Shown one piece after another: positions 33,981-42,445 of a stretch of 42,445 nucleotides of DNA (position 1 is the stretch's first letter; every line of letters starts with the position of its first letter). The position numbers and the translations under genes were made by a program. The stretch comes from an uncultured Clostridia bacterium (lineage in GTDB: Bacteria > Bacillota > Clostridia > TANB77 > CAG-508), in contig CANRGN010000014.1 of NCBI GenBank assembly GCA_947630235.1, positions 1 through 42,445 on the forward strand. The letters run 5' to 3'. The notes below the pieces were generated by a model. It did no database searches, was not told where the DNA came from, and saw only the letters and a program-made list of their open reading frames with translations.

Positions 33981-35057
33981 TTGAAATTTATACATATAGC
34001 TGATATTCATTTTGATGCTCCTTTTTCAAGTTTAAAATTAGAAAATTATATTATACAAAAAAGGAAATTAGAACAAAGAGAAGCTTTTAAAAAAGTTATA
34101 GATTATATAAAAAATGAGAATATTGAATATTTGTTTATTGCAGGTGATTTATATGAAAATGAATATATTAAATTATCTACTATTGAATATATAAATAGTT
34201 TATTTGAACAAATTCCAAATACTAAAATTTTTATTACTCCTGGAAATCATGATCCAAATATAAAAGGTGGAATTTATGATACTTTTAAATTTGCTAAAAA
34301 TGTTAAGCTTTTTAAAAAATCTGAAATAGAAAAATATGAAGATGAAAATATTGAAATATATGGATTAGGATTTGAAAATTTTTATATGAATAATAATGTT
34401 TTTAATAATTTTACTTTACAAAAGAAAGATAAACCTCAAATTTTAATAATGCATTCAGATTTAAATGGAGTAAGTGATATTAATGGTTATTCATATAATC
34501 CAATTTCAGAAAATAAATTAAAGTCATTAGGCTTTGATTATATAGCTTTAGGGCATATTCATAAAACAAATTATAATAAAGATAAAAAAATAATATATCC
34601 TGGTTCTTTAATAGCTTTAGGTTTTGATGAACTAGGGGATCATGGTATGATTGTTGGAAAAGTAGAAGGAAAAAATATTAAATTAGATTTTGAGAAAATT
34701 GATAATAGAAAATTTATAGAATTAGAAGTAGATATTAGCAATATTAGGTCTCAAGATGAGTTAATAGAATACCTAACAACTTTATATCTTGAAAATTATA
34801 ATTTCTACAAGATAATTTTAAAAGGAAAACGTAAATTTGTTATAAATACAAAAGATTTAATGTATTTAATAGACAATCAGAATATTATAAAAATAAAAGA
34901 TGAAACCGTTTTAGCCTACAACTTAGAAGAAATTTGTAAAGAAAATACCATAAAAGGCATTTTTGTTAGAAAACTATTGGAAAAGAAAAATCAAGGATTT
35001 TATACAGATGAAGAAATACAAAAAGCAATAGAAATAGGATTAGAAGCAATGGAGTAA
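33981..35057 (+). CDS. DNA-repair exonuclease, SbcD/Mre11-like (YhaO family)
   Basis: 358 residues from TTG 33981, which is 5 nt after AGGTGG; a longer frame from 33960 begins before that site. A calcineurin-type metallophosphatase with all blocks: IADIHFDAPF (Asp8, His10), AGDLYEN, TPGNHDPN, MHSD and LGHIHK. Relatives are Mn-dependent nucleases that act with an SMC-like ATPase, and the next gene encodes such a partner (20 bp gap), as in the Bacillus yhaO-yhaN pair. The C-terminal part (from about 240) is the usual capping region. Confidence 0.88.
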   Translation: MKFIHIADIHFDAPFSSLKLENYIIQKRKLEQREAFKKVIDYIKNENIEYLFIAGDLYENEYIKLSTIEYINSLFEQIPNTKIFITPGNHDPNIKGGIYDTFKFAKNVKLFKKSEIEKYEDENIEIYGLGFENFYMNNNVFNNFTLQKKDKPQILIMHSDLNGVSDINGYSYNPISENKLKSLGFDYIALGHIHKTNYNKDKKIIYPGSLIALGFDELGDHGMIVGKVEGKNIKLDFEKIDNRKFIELEVDISNIRSQDELIEYLTTLYLENYNFYKIILKGKRKFVINTKDLMYLIDNQNIIKIKDETVLAYNLEEICKENTIKGIFVRKLLEKKNQGFYTDEEIQKAIEIGLEAME

Positions 35058-35077
35058 CATAAGAAAAGGAGAAAAAA

Positions 35078-36967
35078 TTGAGATTAAATCATTTAAAAAT
35101 TAATGGTTTTGGTAAATTTATAAATAAAGAAATTAGTTTATTAGATAAAATAAATATAATTTATGGATTAAATGAATCTGGAAAATCTACTATTCAAAAA
35201 TTTATATACGGAATGATGTTTGGAATGTCAAAAAATAAAAATGGAAAAGATATGTCAGATTATGATAAGTTATATCCATGGAATGGTTTAGAATATTCGG
35301 GTAAAATTAGTTATATTCTAGATAATGGAGAAAAATATGAAATATTTAGAGATTTTAATAAAAAAGATGCAATAATATACGATAAAAGTAAAAATGATAT
35401 ATCCTCTAAATTTTTAATAGATAAAAATAAAGGAAATTTGTTTTTTGAAGAACAAACAGGTATTGACGAAAAATTATTTTTAGATACAGCATTTGCATCT
35501 CAAAAAAATGTTAAATTAGATAAAATTAGTCAAAGTAATATAATTCAAAAAATAACAAATTTAATATCATCTGGAGATGAAAATATTTCGTATAATAAAA
35601 CAATAGAAAAAATAAAAAAACAACAAAATGATGTAATTGGTTCTACTAGATCTACTCAAAAACCAATTAATAAAATTAACCAAAAAATATTAGAATTAGA
35701 AGCCCAAAAATTAGAATTAAAAGATTCAAATATACAATTAGAAGATATATATAATGAAGAAAATAATAATTTAAAAGAATTAAATTATTTAAATAATAAA
35801 TTAAATTTAATCCAAGATATGAAAGCATATCTTGAAGGTTCAAAAATTCAATTTGCAGAAGTTGATTTTGGAAAAAAATTAGAAGAAGAATATGATAATA
35901 AAATTGCAGATTTAAAAAACAAAATTGATTTAAGGGCAAAACAAAATATTAGATTTCAGAAAAAAAATTATAAATTAAATTATATTATAACAATTATTCT
36001 TTTTATTATAAATATAGCATTATACATATCATTTAAAAAATTATTTTATTTAATTCCAACAATAATAATATTGGTTTTAAATATATTTTATATTATATTT
36101 TCAAAAATGAAAAATAATAAAGAAATTAAAGAAAAATTAAAACAAATTGATGAGTTACAAAATAAAATAGATAAAGAAATAGAAATATTAAAGAAAAATA
36201 AAGATCAGAAAAAATTTGAAAATCAAATAAAAAGTGATAGATTAAATATTTCTATTATAAAAAACGAAGAAAATTTACATGAAAAATATTATGGAAAAAT
36301 TGAAGATAAATATATAGAAAAAATTTTTGCAATGGAATTAGATGAGTTGCAATTAGAGCAAAATTTATTATTAAATCAAATAAGTGATTTAAAAATAAAA
36401 ATAAATACATTAAATTTAGAAAGAGAAAAAATAGAAAGTAAAATAAAAGATCTTGAAAATATTGATACTAATTTAAAATTAATGGAAAATGAAAAGCAAG
36501 ATTTAGATTCTTTAAATACATGTTATAATTTAGCAATTGAGGTTTTAAGTGAAGCTTACGAAGAAATGAAAGAAAAGGTTAGTCCAAATTTAACACAAAA
36601 TTTAAATAAAATAATAGAAAATGTTTCAAATGGAAAATATTCTAATTTAATTTTTGATGAAGAAAAGGGATTATGTGTTGAATTAGAAAATGGCCAATAT
36701 ATTTCTTGTGAAAGATTAAGTATAGGTACAATAGATGAAATTTATTTATCTTTAAGATTATCTGTTTTAGAAAAAATTACCACTGAAAGTTTACCAATAA
36801 TTTTAGATGAAGCTTTTGCATATTTTGATGATCAAAGATTAGAAAATCTTTTGTTATTTCTTAAAAAACAATTTTTAAAAAATCAAATAATAATTTTTAC
36901 ATGTACAAATAGAGAAATAGATATTTTTGAAAAAAATAGAATTGATTATAATTTAATAAATTTATAA
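35078..36967 (+). CDS. SMC-like ATPase, YhaN/SbcC-related, with internal membrane helices
   Basis: 629 residues from TTG 35078 behind AAAAGGAG. Walker A GLNESGKST is at about 29-37, a long coiled-coil middle region follows, then the signature LSIGTIDEIYLSLRLS and Walker B LPIILDEAFAYFDD near the end. Two hydrophobic helices (about 302-320 and 325-345) interrupt the coiled coil, as in YhaN proteins, and would fix the apex to the membrane. It most likely forms a nuclease complex with the preceding gene product, gated by ATP. The zinc hook CXXC of Rad50/SbcC is absent, consistent with the YhaN branch. Confidence 0.85.
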   Translation: MRLNHLKINGFGKFINKEISLLDKINIIYGLNESGKSTIQKFIYGMMFGMSKNKNGKDMSDYDKLYPWNGLEYSGKISYILDNGEKYEIFRDFNKKDAIIYDKSKNDISSKFLIDKNKGNLFFEEQTGIDEKLFLDTAFASQKNVKLDKISQSNIIQKITNLISSGDENISYNKTIEKIKKQQNDVIGSTRSTQKPINKINQKILELEAQKLELKDSNIQLEDIYNEENNNLKELNYLNNKLNLIQDMKAYLEGSKIQFAEVDFGKKLEEEYDNKIADLKNKIDLRAKQNIRFQKKNYKLNYIITIILFIINIALYISFKKLFYLIPTIIILVLNIFYIIFSKMKNNKEIKEKLKQIDELQNKIDKEIEILKKNKDQKKFENQIKSDRLNISIIKNEENLHEKYYGKIEDKYIEKIFAMELDELQLEQNLLLNQISDLKIKINTLNLEREKIESKIKDLENIDTNLKLMENEKQDLDSLNTCYNLAIEVLSEAYEEMKEKVSPNLTQNLNKIIENVSNGKYSNLIFDEEKGLCVELENGQYISCERLSIGTIDEIYLSLRLSVLEKITTESLPIILDEAFAYFDDQRLENLLLFLKKQFLKNQIIIFTCTNREIDIFEKNRIDYNLINL

Positions 36968-37038
36968 TTATTTTTATTTATATAATTAAATGTGATTATG
37001 TAAAAGAGGTTTTGAGAAAGACATAGAACCATAACAGA

Positions 37039-37084
37039 AAAGTAGAAGGAGTTTTGATATACTATAACTCCTTCTACTTTTTTG
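37039..37084 (+). terminator. Terminator of the sbcD/yhaN-like operon
   Basis: AAAGTAGAAGGAGT (37039-37052) pairs perfectly with ACTCCTTCTACTTT (37067-37080); T-tract follows. Confidence 0.92.
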
Positions 37085-37179
37085 TTACTACTCTATAAAA
37101 ATGAACTTATTTTTATATAAACAACCTTACAAAGCAGAGTAATTTTCAGGTAAAATTACTAAAATTAAAATATTAAATG

Positions 37180-37208
37180 TTGATATTTTTGGAAAAAGAA
37201 GGTATAAT
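37180..37208 (+). promoter_or_regulatory. prfA promoter
   Basis: TTGATA at 37180-37185 and TATAAT at 37203-37208, 17-bp spacer. Confidence 0.75.
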
Positions 37209-37267
37209 ATAATATGTGTAAATTTTAGAAAAAACGAATTTTACCTTGAGGAAGGAAGGTTATTTAT

Positions 37268-38329
37268 ATGTTTCAAAAATTAGAAGGTGTTGAAAAACGT
37301 TATGAAGAATTAAATGCTTTGATTAGCGATCCAGAAGTTATTGCTAAACAAAGTGAATGGACTAAACTAATGAAAGAACATAGTGATATACAAGATATAG
37401 TTAATAAATATAGAGAATATAAGAAAGTAAGCTCTGCTATAGAAGAAGCAAAAGAAATGTTAAATGATCCTGAACTTAAAGAATTGGCAGAAATTGAATT
37501 AGTTGAAAATAAAGAAAAACTTCCAAAAATAGAGGAAGAATTAAAAATACTTTTAATTCCAAAAGATCCAAATGATGATAAAAACGTTATATGTGAAATA
37601 AGAGCTGGAGCAGGAGGAGAAGAAGCTGCTTTATTTGCAGGAACTTTATTTAGAATGTATTCAATGTATGCAGAAAGAAGACATTTCAAAATAGAAGTTG
37701 TATATGAAAATGCTACGGAGCTTGGTGGATATAAAGAAATTTCTTTTATGATTACAGGAAAAGGAGCATATAGTAGGTTCAAATTTGAAAGTGGAGTTCA
37801 TAGAGTACAAAGGGTTCCAGATACAGAAAGTAGTGGAAGAATTCATACATCTACGGCTACAGTAGCTGTACTTCCTGAAATTGATGATGTTGAAATAGAA
37901 TTAAATCCAGCAGATATTAAAATGGAAGTTTTTAGAGCATCTGGTGCTGGAGGACAACATATTAACAAAACATCTTCAGCAGTAAGGTTAATACATGTAC
38001 CTACAGGAATGGTTGCAGAATGTCAAACAGAAAGATCTCAAGTTCAAAATAGAGAATATGCAATGAGATTACTTCGTTCAAGATTATATGAAATAGAAAA
38101 AGAAAAACAAGATTCAGCTGTTAAAAATGAAAGAAAAACACAGGTTGGTTCTGGAGATAGAAGTGAAAAAATAAGAACATATAATTATCCTCAAGGAAGA
38201 ATTACAGATCATAGAATAGGAATGAGTATATTCCAATTTGATAATTTCCTTAATGGTGATTTAGATGAGTTAATAGATAATTTAATTGCAACAGATAGAG
38301 CTGAAAAATTAAAAGGAGACGAAGAATAA
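37268..38329 (+). CDS. prfA: Peptide chain release factor 1
   Basis: 353 residues, normal length, behind GAGGAAGGAAGG. It ends translation at UAA and UAG. The peptidyl-tRNA hydrolysis motif GGQ is at 228-230 in [11 protein letters not shown]; the N-terminal helical domain and the stop-recognition domain ([21 protein letters not shown]) precede it. It belongs to RF1, not RF2, since there is no internal TGA frameshift, the reading frame being open throughout. prfA usually lies with prmC; that gene is not next to it here. Confidence 0.95.
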   Translation: MFQKLEGVEKRYEELNALISDPEVIAKQSEWTKLMKEHSDIQDIVNKYREYKKVSSAIEEAKEMLNDPELKELAEIELVENKEKLPKIEEELKILLIPKDPNDDKNVICEIRAGAGGEEAALFAGTLFRMYSMYAERRHFKIEVVYENATELGGYKEISFMITGKGAYSRFKFESGVHRVQRVPDTESSGRIHTSTATVAVLPEIDDVEIELNPADIKMEVFRASGAGGQHINKTSSAVRLIHVPTGMVAECQTERSQVQNREYAMRLLRSRLYEIEKEKQDSAVKNERKTQVGSGDRSEKIRTYNYPQGRITDHRIGMSIFQFDNFLNGDLDELIDNLIATDRAEKLKGDEE

Positions 38330-38340
38330 AATTAAATTAG

Positions 38341-38376
38341 CCTCATATATTTTATATAGAAATAAAATATATGAGG
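38341..38376 (+). promoter_or_regulatory. Hairpin covering the ribosome binding site of the ZIP transporter gene
   Basis: CCTCATATATTTTA (38341-38354) pairs perfectly with TAAAATATATGAGG (38363-38376) around an 8-nt loop. GAGGT (38373-38377), the only ribosome binding site for the TTG start at 38385, lies in the 3' arm. A T-rich TATTTGTTTT follows, so it may equally be the prfA terminator; both roles could combine. Confidence 0.6.
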
Positions 38377-38384
38377 TATTTGTT

Positions 38385-39113
38385 TTGGAAAATTTATTTA
38401 GTATAACAGGTTTAGGAATGTTTTTTGGTATGGTGGGAACTACTTTGGGTGGAGTAGTTGGAGCTAATTTAAAATTTAAAACAAATAAAATTGTAAGTTT
38501 TGTTTTAGAATTTGCTGCAGGTCTTATGACAGCAATTATATGTTTTGATTTAATTCCAGAAGCTTTAGTTTTAGAAAACTTAGGGATAGTTATAATAGGA
38601 ATTCTTTTGGGTATTATAGGAATGATACTATGTGATGGAATAGTAAATAAAACAATGAAAAAAAATAATTCAAATAATATTTTAAAAACAGGGATAATAA
38701 TTGGAATCGGATTAGCAGTACATAATTTTCCAGAAGGTCTAGCAATTGGATCTGGATTTGAAGTTTCTGAAAAATTAGGCATATCTTTAGCAATAGCAAT
38801 AGCAATACATGATTTTCCAGAAGGCATTTCAATAGCGCTTCCAATGAAGCAAGGCGGAATGGCAAAAGGAAAAGCAATTTTACTTACAGCTCTTTCTGGA
38901 ATAACCACAGGAATTGGAGCTTTTTTTGGTGCTTTAATAGGGAATATTTCAACATTTTGGATTTCAATTTCTCTAGCATTTGCAGGAGGAACTATGCTTT
39001 ATATAGTATCTTGTGAGTTAATTCCAGAATCTAATAGGATATATAAAGGTAGATTTTCTTCTTTTGGAAATATAATAGGTATAATAATTGGAATTTTATC
39101 AAAAACAATATAA
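38385..39113 (+). CDS. ZIP-family metal transporter (ZupT-like)
   Basis: 242 residues from TTG 38385. Eight hydrophobic segments with the two metal-binding signatures HNFPEGLAIG (TM4, about 109-118) and HDFPEGISIALP (TM5, about 145-156) of ZIP transporters, which bring Zn2+ and related divalent metals into the cytoplasm. A short His-poor loop between TM3 and TM4 is basic and Asn-rich. The start lies inside a hairpin that could restrict translation. Tandem hairpins follow the stop. Confidence 0.92.
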   Translation: MENLFSITGLGMFFGMVGTTLGGVVGANLKFKTNKIVSFVLEFAAGLMTAIICFDLIPEALVLENLGIVIIGILLGIIGMILCDGIVNKTMKKNNSNNILKTGIIIGIGLAVHNFPEGLAIGSGFEVSEKLGISLAIAIAIHDFPEGISIALPMKQGGMAKGKAILLTALSGITTGIGAFFGALIGNISTFWISISLAFAGGTMLYIVSCELIPESNRIYKGRFSSFGNIIGIIIGILSKTI

Positions 39114-39186
39114 TTGAAAAAGTAAATTATATTTTCAATTTTACTTTTCAAATGCGTAAAAAAAAGCCTTTTTAAAGGCTTTTTTT
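39113..39186 (+). terminator. Tandem terminator hairpins after the ZIP gene
   Basis: TTGAAAAAGTAAA pairs with TTTTACTTTTCAA (39113-39151), then AAAAAGCCTTT with AAAGGCTTTTT (39160-39182) ending in T7. The second is a clear intrinsic terminator. Confidence 0.88.
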
Positions 39187-39327
39187 ATTCATTTGAAAAG
39201 TTTTTTGTAGCTAGTCTTAAGTAAAAGCTGTACGCAATTTTGGTCAAAATTGGCATACGAACAATTTAACGTGGACTTTGCAATATATTTTTTAACAGTT
39301 TGACATAAGAAAATGTCTACTATTGTT
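39186..39327 (+). repeat. Dispersed terminator-linked repeat, copy 6 (full length)
   Basis: It starts TATTCATTTGAAAAGTTTTT and ends GTCTACTATTGTT. CAATTTT/AAAATTG pairs, and GTGGAC pairs with GTCTAC through one G-U. CTATTG at its end supplies stop and last Gln codon of the convergent membrane-protein gene. Confidence 0.75.
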
Positions 39328-39928
39328 CAGTTGCTTCATTATATAACATAATCATTTTCTTTTGATAAGATATTAAATATAAAATAGAAAATAAAATAGA
39401 AAATTCAGTAATAGATAAAGAAATTTTATATTTTAACCAATTATTTTGCGATTTTTCAATCTCTATATTAGTAAGAGCTTCAGCTATTTGGGTATTAGTA
39501 TCTTTAAAATCATTATAATTATTTGAAGATATATAATCTAATTGTTTTTTCATATTTAAATATGTAGTAGATAGATATAGAGCACTAATCATTAAAGAAA
39601 AAATTGCACATATTACAAAAAATATTTTCATTTTTTTATTTATATTAGTAATATTTTCTTTTTTTACTTTACAGTTTTTTAAAACGTCAAAAGTACTAAT
39701 TCTGCAAATAAATAAAATTATAAAAAAGATTACAATTGCTTTCAAAATAGAAGTAACTATTGTAAATTTTATATCTTGATTAATATTAGAACCATGAAAA
39801 ATCCAATTAACAGTAGCAATACATATAATGGTTAAAAAACCAAAAATTATACCATATGACACAAATCCATTAATAAAGGCTTTTACAGCAGTTTTTTCTG
39901 GAATTTGTTTTTTTTCAATCTTCTCCAT
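39320..39928 (-). CDS. Membrane protein of unknown function
   Basis: 202 residues, ATG with AAGGATGG upstream on the minus strand. Four hydrophobic segments (about 20-45, 58-80, 98-120 and 170-190) with a polar loop of about 45 residues between the third and fourth. No recognisable motif. It stands alone between convergent and divergent neighbours. Its last codons (Gln and TAG) lie in the dispersed repeat, so its C-terminus was probably reset when the element arrived. Confidence 0.7.
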   Translation of the reverse strand: MEKIEKKQIPEKTAVKAFINGFVSYGIIFGFLTIICIATVNWIFHGSNINQDIKFTIVTSILKAIVIFFIILFICRISTFDVLKNCKVKKENITNINKKMKIFFVICAIFSLMISALYLSTTYLNMKKQLDYISSNNYNDFKDTNTQIAEALTNIEIEKSQNNWLKYKISLSITEFSILFSILYLISYQKKMIMLYNEATEQ

Positions 39929-40024
39929 TAAAATCCATCCTTTGTATATTTTTTTCCTTTAAATTATATCATAAATTAAATTTAAGACAATAGTTTTTAA
40001 TTTTTTTTTTATATCAAAAATCTA

Positions 40025-40053
40025 TTGACGAAAAAAAGAACACGTTATATAAT
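40025..40053 (+). promoter_or_regulatory. pcrA promoter
   Basis: TTGACG at 40025-40030 and TATAAT at 40048-40053, 17-bp spacer. It overlaps the longest open frame, showing that translation must begin later, at ATG 40088. Confidence 0.8.
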
Positions 40054-40087
40054 AACAAACATAAGTTCACTTAAGAAGGAGAATAAA

Positions 40088-42373
40088 ATGGATTTATTAA
40101 ATGGATTAAATGATAAGCAATATGAAGCGGTAGTAAGTACAGAAGGACCATGTTTAGTAATAGCTGGAGCAGGTAGTGGAAAAACCAAAGTTTTAACTCA
40201 TAAAATAGCTTATTTATTAGCTGAAAAAAATGTAAAACCATGGGAAATTTTAGCAATTACTTTTACTAATAAAGCTGCAAATGAAATGAAAGAAAGAGTT
40301 GAGAATTTAGTTGGCGATTCAGCTAAAGATATATGGATGGGAACATTCCATTCAATTTGTGTTAGAATTTTAAGAAAAGTAATAGATAGATTAGGGTTTG
40401 ATACATCTTTTGTTATATTTGATACATCAGATCAAAAAACTTTAATAAAGCAAATTATAAAGGCTCAAAACTTAGATGATAAAATCTTTTCAGATAAATC
40501 AATAATGTATGAAATTAGTAATGCAAAAAATGAAATTCTTGAACCTGGAGAATATGCAGCAAGAAGCATGGGAGATTTTAGAAAAGAAAAAATAGCAGAT
40601 ATTTATAAAATATATCAAAAAAGATTAAAAGAAAATAACGCAATAGATTTTGATGATATTATAAATTTTGTTATAAAAATTATGATGGATAACCCAGATA
40701 TATTAGAATATTATTCTAATAAATTTAAATATGTATTAGTAGATGAATATCAAGATACTAATAAAGCTCAATTTACATTAGTAACTCTTTTAGCATCAAA
40801 ATTTGGAAATATTACAGTTGTTGGAGATAATGATCAAGGTATATATTCTTTTAGAGGTGCAGATATAACAAATATTCTTAATTTTGAAAAAGATTTTCCT
40901 GGAACAAAAATTATAAAATTAGAGCAAAATTATAGATGTACACAAAGTATTTTAAATATAGCAAATGAAGTTATTAAAAATAATGAAACAAAATATGATA
41001 AAAAATTGTGGACAGACAATGATGAAGGATGTTTACCATACATATTTAAGGGAGATGATGAATATAGAGAAGCAACTTTTGTTGTTGATCAAATAAATCA
41101 TTTAAAACGTCAAGAGTATTATAAATATTCAGATTTTGCTATTCTTTATAGAATGAACTCTCAATCTCGTAGTCTTGAGGATATCTTAAGAAGAGAAGAT
41201 GTTCCTTATAAAATTGTTGGTGGTTTAAAGTTCTATGAAAGAAAAGAAATAAAAGATATTATAGCTTATTTAAGATTAATACAAAATACAAATGATAATT
41301 TGAGTTTATCTAGAATTATAAATGAACCAAAAAGAGGCGTAGGAAAAACTAGCTTAGATAAAATAGAAGAATTATCAAATACAAATGGTATTTCAATGTA
41401 CGATATAATAAAAGATTCAGCTAGTTATGGATTAAATAGAGTTTTTGCAAATACTAGGGAATTCATAAGTACAATTGAAGAACTAAGACAATTAAAAGAT
41501 CAAATTAAAATATCTGATTTAATAAAACAAACTTTAAATAAAACTGGTTATACTAAAGCCTTAGAATTAGAAAATACAATTGAAGCAGAAAATAGATTAG
41601 AAAACTTAGAAGAATTTTTAACAGTTGCAATTGAATTTGAAGAGGAATCTGCAGATAATTCTTTATCAGAATTTTTAAATGGAATTACATTAAGTTCAGA
41701 TTTAGATGGAGTAGAAGAATTAGAGGATTCAGTTACACTTATGACATTACATAGTGCAAAAGGATTAGAGTTTCCAGTAGTATTTTTAGTAGGAATGGAA
41801 GAAGGAATATTTCCAGGTTATAAATCAATAGGAGAGCCAAAAGAACTTGAAGAGGAAAGAAGATTATGTTATGTTGGAATAACTAGAGCAAAAGAAAGAT
41901 TATTTTTAACATGTGCCAAACAAAGAACAATATTTGGTTCAACAAGCTGTAATTCTCCATCTAGATTTATAGGTGAAATACCACCAAAAATGCTTGATGG
42001 ATATGATGATTTTGACAGCAAGAAAAATCAAAAATTTGAATCAAATGATAGATATGATTGGTCTTATGGTGGATATTCTAGTAGCTCAGCAAGATCATAT
42101 AAAGATGTAGATCTTACCTCAAAACCTACAGGAAGTAGTTATTCATTTAGAAGTGCAGATTCATTTTTAGCAAGCATGAATAAACCTAAAGCAAAAGAAG
42201 TTAATTTAGATGGATATATTTCTGGAGCAAGAGTTTATCACAAAAAATTTGGTGAAGGTATAATAAGTACAGTAGAAACAGAAGGCGATGATTTAAAAGT
42301 AGATATAGATTTTGAAAAAGTAGGACATAAACGTTTAATGGCAAAATTTGCTGGATTAGAGATATTAGATTAA
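40088..42373 (+). CDS. pcrA: ATP-dependent DNA helicase PcrA/UvrD
   Basis: 761 residues from ATG 40088 behind AAGAAGGAG; a 21-codon upstream extension overlaps the promoter and is not real. Superfamily 1A 3'-5' helicase: Q-motif NDKQYEAV, Walker A AGAGSGKT (26-33), motif II VDEYQDTN, motif III GDNDQGIYSFRGA, motif IV LEQNYRC, motif V/VI TLHSAKGLEFPVVF and YVGITRAKERL. A Ser/Lys-rich linker leads to the C-terminal Tudor-like domain (VYHKKFGEGIISTV) that binds RNA polymerase in PcrA. It takes part in excision repair and removal of RecA or RNA polymerase. The stop codon overlaps the terminal repeat by 2 nt. Confidence 0.96.
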   Translation: MDLLNGLNDKQYEAVVSTEGPCLVIAGAGSGKTKVLTHKIAYLLAEKNVKPWEILAITFTNKAANEMKERVENLVGDSAKDIWMGTFHSICVRILRKVIDRLGFDTSFVIFDTSDQKTLIKQIIKAQNLDDKIFSDKSIMYEISNAKNEILEPGEYAARSMGDFRKEKIADIYKIYQKRLKENNAIDFDDIINFVIKIMMDNPDILEYYSNKFKYVLVDEYQDTNKAQFTLVTLLASKFGNITVVGDNDQGIYSFRGADITNILNFEKDFPGTKIIKLEQNYRCTQSILNIANEVIKNNETKYDKKLWTDNDEGCLPYIFKGDDEYREATFVVDQINHLKRQEYYKYSDFAILYRMNSQSRSLEDILRREDVPYKIVGGLKFYERKEIKDIIAYLRLIQNTNDNLSLSRIINEPKRGVGKTSLDKIEELSNTNGISMYDIIKDSASYGLNRVFANTREFISTIEELRQLKDQIKISDLIKQTLNKTGYTKALELENTIEAENRLENLEEFLTVAIEFEEESADNSLSEFLNGITLSSDLDGVEELEDSVTLMTLHSAKGLEFPVVFLVGMEEGIFPGYKSIGEPKELEEERRLCYVGITRAKERLFLTCAKQRTIFGSTSCNSPSRFIGEIPPKMLDGYDDFDSKKNQKFESNDRYDWSYGGYSSSSARSYKDVDLTSKPTGSSYSFRSADSFLASMNKPKAKEVNLDGYISGARVYHKKFGEGIISTVETEGDDLKVDIDFEKVGHKRLMAKFAGLEILD

Positions 42374-42445
42374 ATCATAACCACCGGTTAAACCGGTGGT
42401 TTGCTCTTCGCCTAGAAGGCTTTTTTACTGGCACTTCTGGGCTAA
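42372..42445. repeat. 74-bp terminal inverted repeat, right copy
   Basis: The exact inverse of 4-77, with the same CCACCGGTT palindrome facing inward. It begins in the pcrA stop codon, so the element sits directly at the gene's 3' end and its palindrome may serve as terminator. Confidence 0.75.

Larger units (their letters stand above)
36968..37267. other. 300-bp intergenic stretch before prfA
   Basis: It holds the yhaN-like terminator (37039-37083) and the prfA promoter (37180-37208). Nothing else is recognisable. Confidence 0.6.

Noticed and set aside
38309..38908. 199-residue minus-strand open frame over the ZIP gene
   Set aside because: Antisense shadow of a clear ZIP transporter; Pro/Ile-rich composition typical of reverse translation of membrane helices.
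40025..40087. Extended N-terminus of PcrA
   Set aside because: The extension overlaps a good promoter, and a well-spaced ribosome binding site precedes ATG 40088, where homology begins.

Overview
The window looks like a complete metagenome-type contig from an AT-rich, spore-forming member of the Clostridia. Stops are TAA, TAG and TGA (standard bacterial code), ribosome binding sites are GGAGG-like, and a ypeB germination gene and tandem Spo0A boxes are present. A 74-bp sequence occurs in inverted orientation at the two ends (4-77 and 42372-42445), so the contig probably ends where it enters copies of a mobile element.

Layout. 0.4-12.2 kb: a membrane-anchored formylglycine-generating-enzyme-like protein and a 3,488-residue surface protein (SpaA-type domains, a seven-repeat propeller, MucBP-like repeats, a C-terminal anchor), the latter behind two Spo0A boxes. 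12.3-15.5 kb: tRNA-Arg(CCU) and a two-gene module of long MazF/PemK-related proteins with foreign-looking codon use. 15.6-17.1 kb: tadA with a membrane-anchored unknown, flanked by two related palindromic repeats, then a short SRP RNA. 17.4-19.3 kb: a small membrane protein, PspA and a GIDE-domain protein. 19.4-22.2 kb: dnaX-ybaB-recR. 22.3-25 kb: a glycolipid glucosyltransferase (minus strand) and ypeB. 25.2-29.5 kb: alpha/beta hydrolase, membrane-anchored Mur ligase, ddl and yqeK (peptidoglycan precursor supply). 29.6-33.7 kb: a DnaJ-type co-chaperone, then two unknown genes and a VirD4-type coupling ATPase. 34-42.4 kb: an sbcD/yhaN-like pair, prfA, a ZIP transporter, an unknown membrane protein (minus strand) and pcrA.

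The most unusual observation concerns decoding. Three unrelated genes (glucosyltransferase, dnaJ-like, virD4-like) are each split by a +1 frameshift. In all three the zero-frame codon at the break is CGG, and skipping only its C restores a conserved glycine motif (GGGH, FGVTK, Walker A GGSGSGKS). By eye, these are the only in-frame CGG codons in about 11,800 codons of the resident genes. The two MazF-like genes, which look transferred, carry one in-frame CGG each. This fits CGG being unassigned or hungry in this lineage and acting as a +1 shift codon, rather than three independent indels or sequencing errors.

A second unusual feature is a dispersed intergenic element of about 140 bp: three full copies, one truncated and two degenerate. 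Every copy sits directly 3' of an intrinsic terminator. Compensatory base changes in its 3' stem suggest a selected structure, and in two places it supplies the stop codon of a convergent gene.
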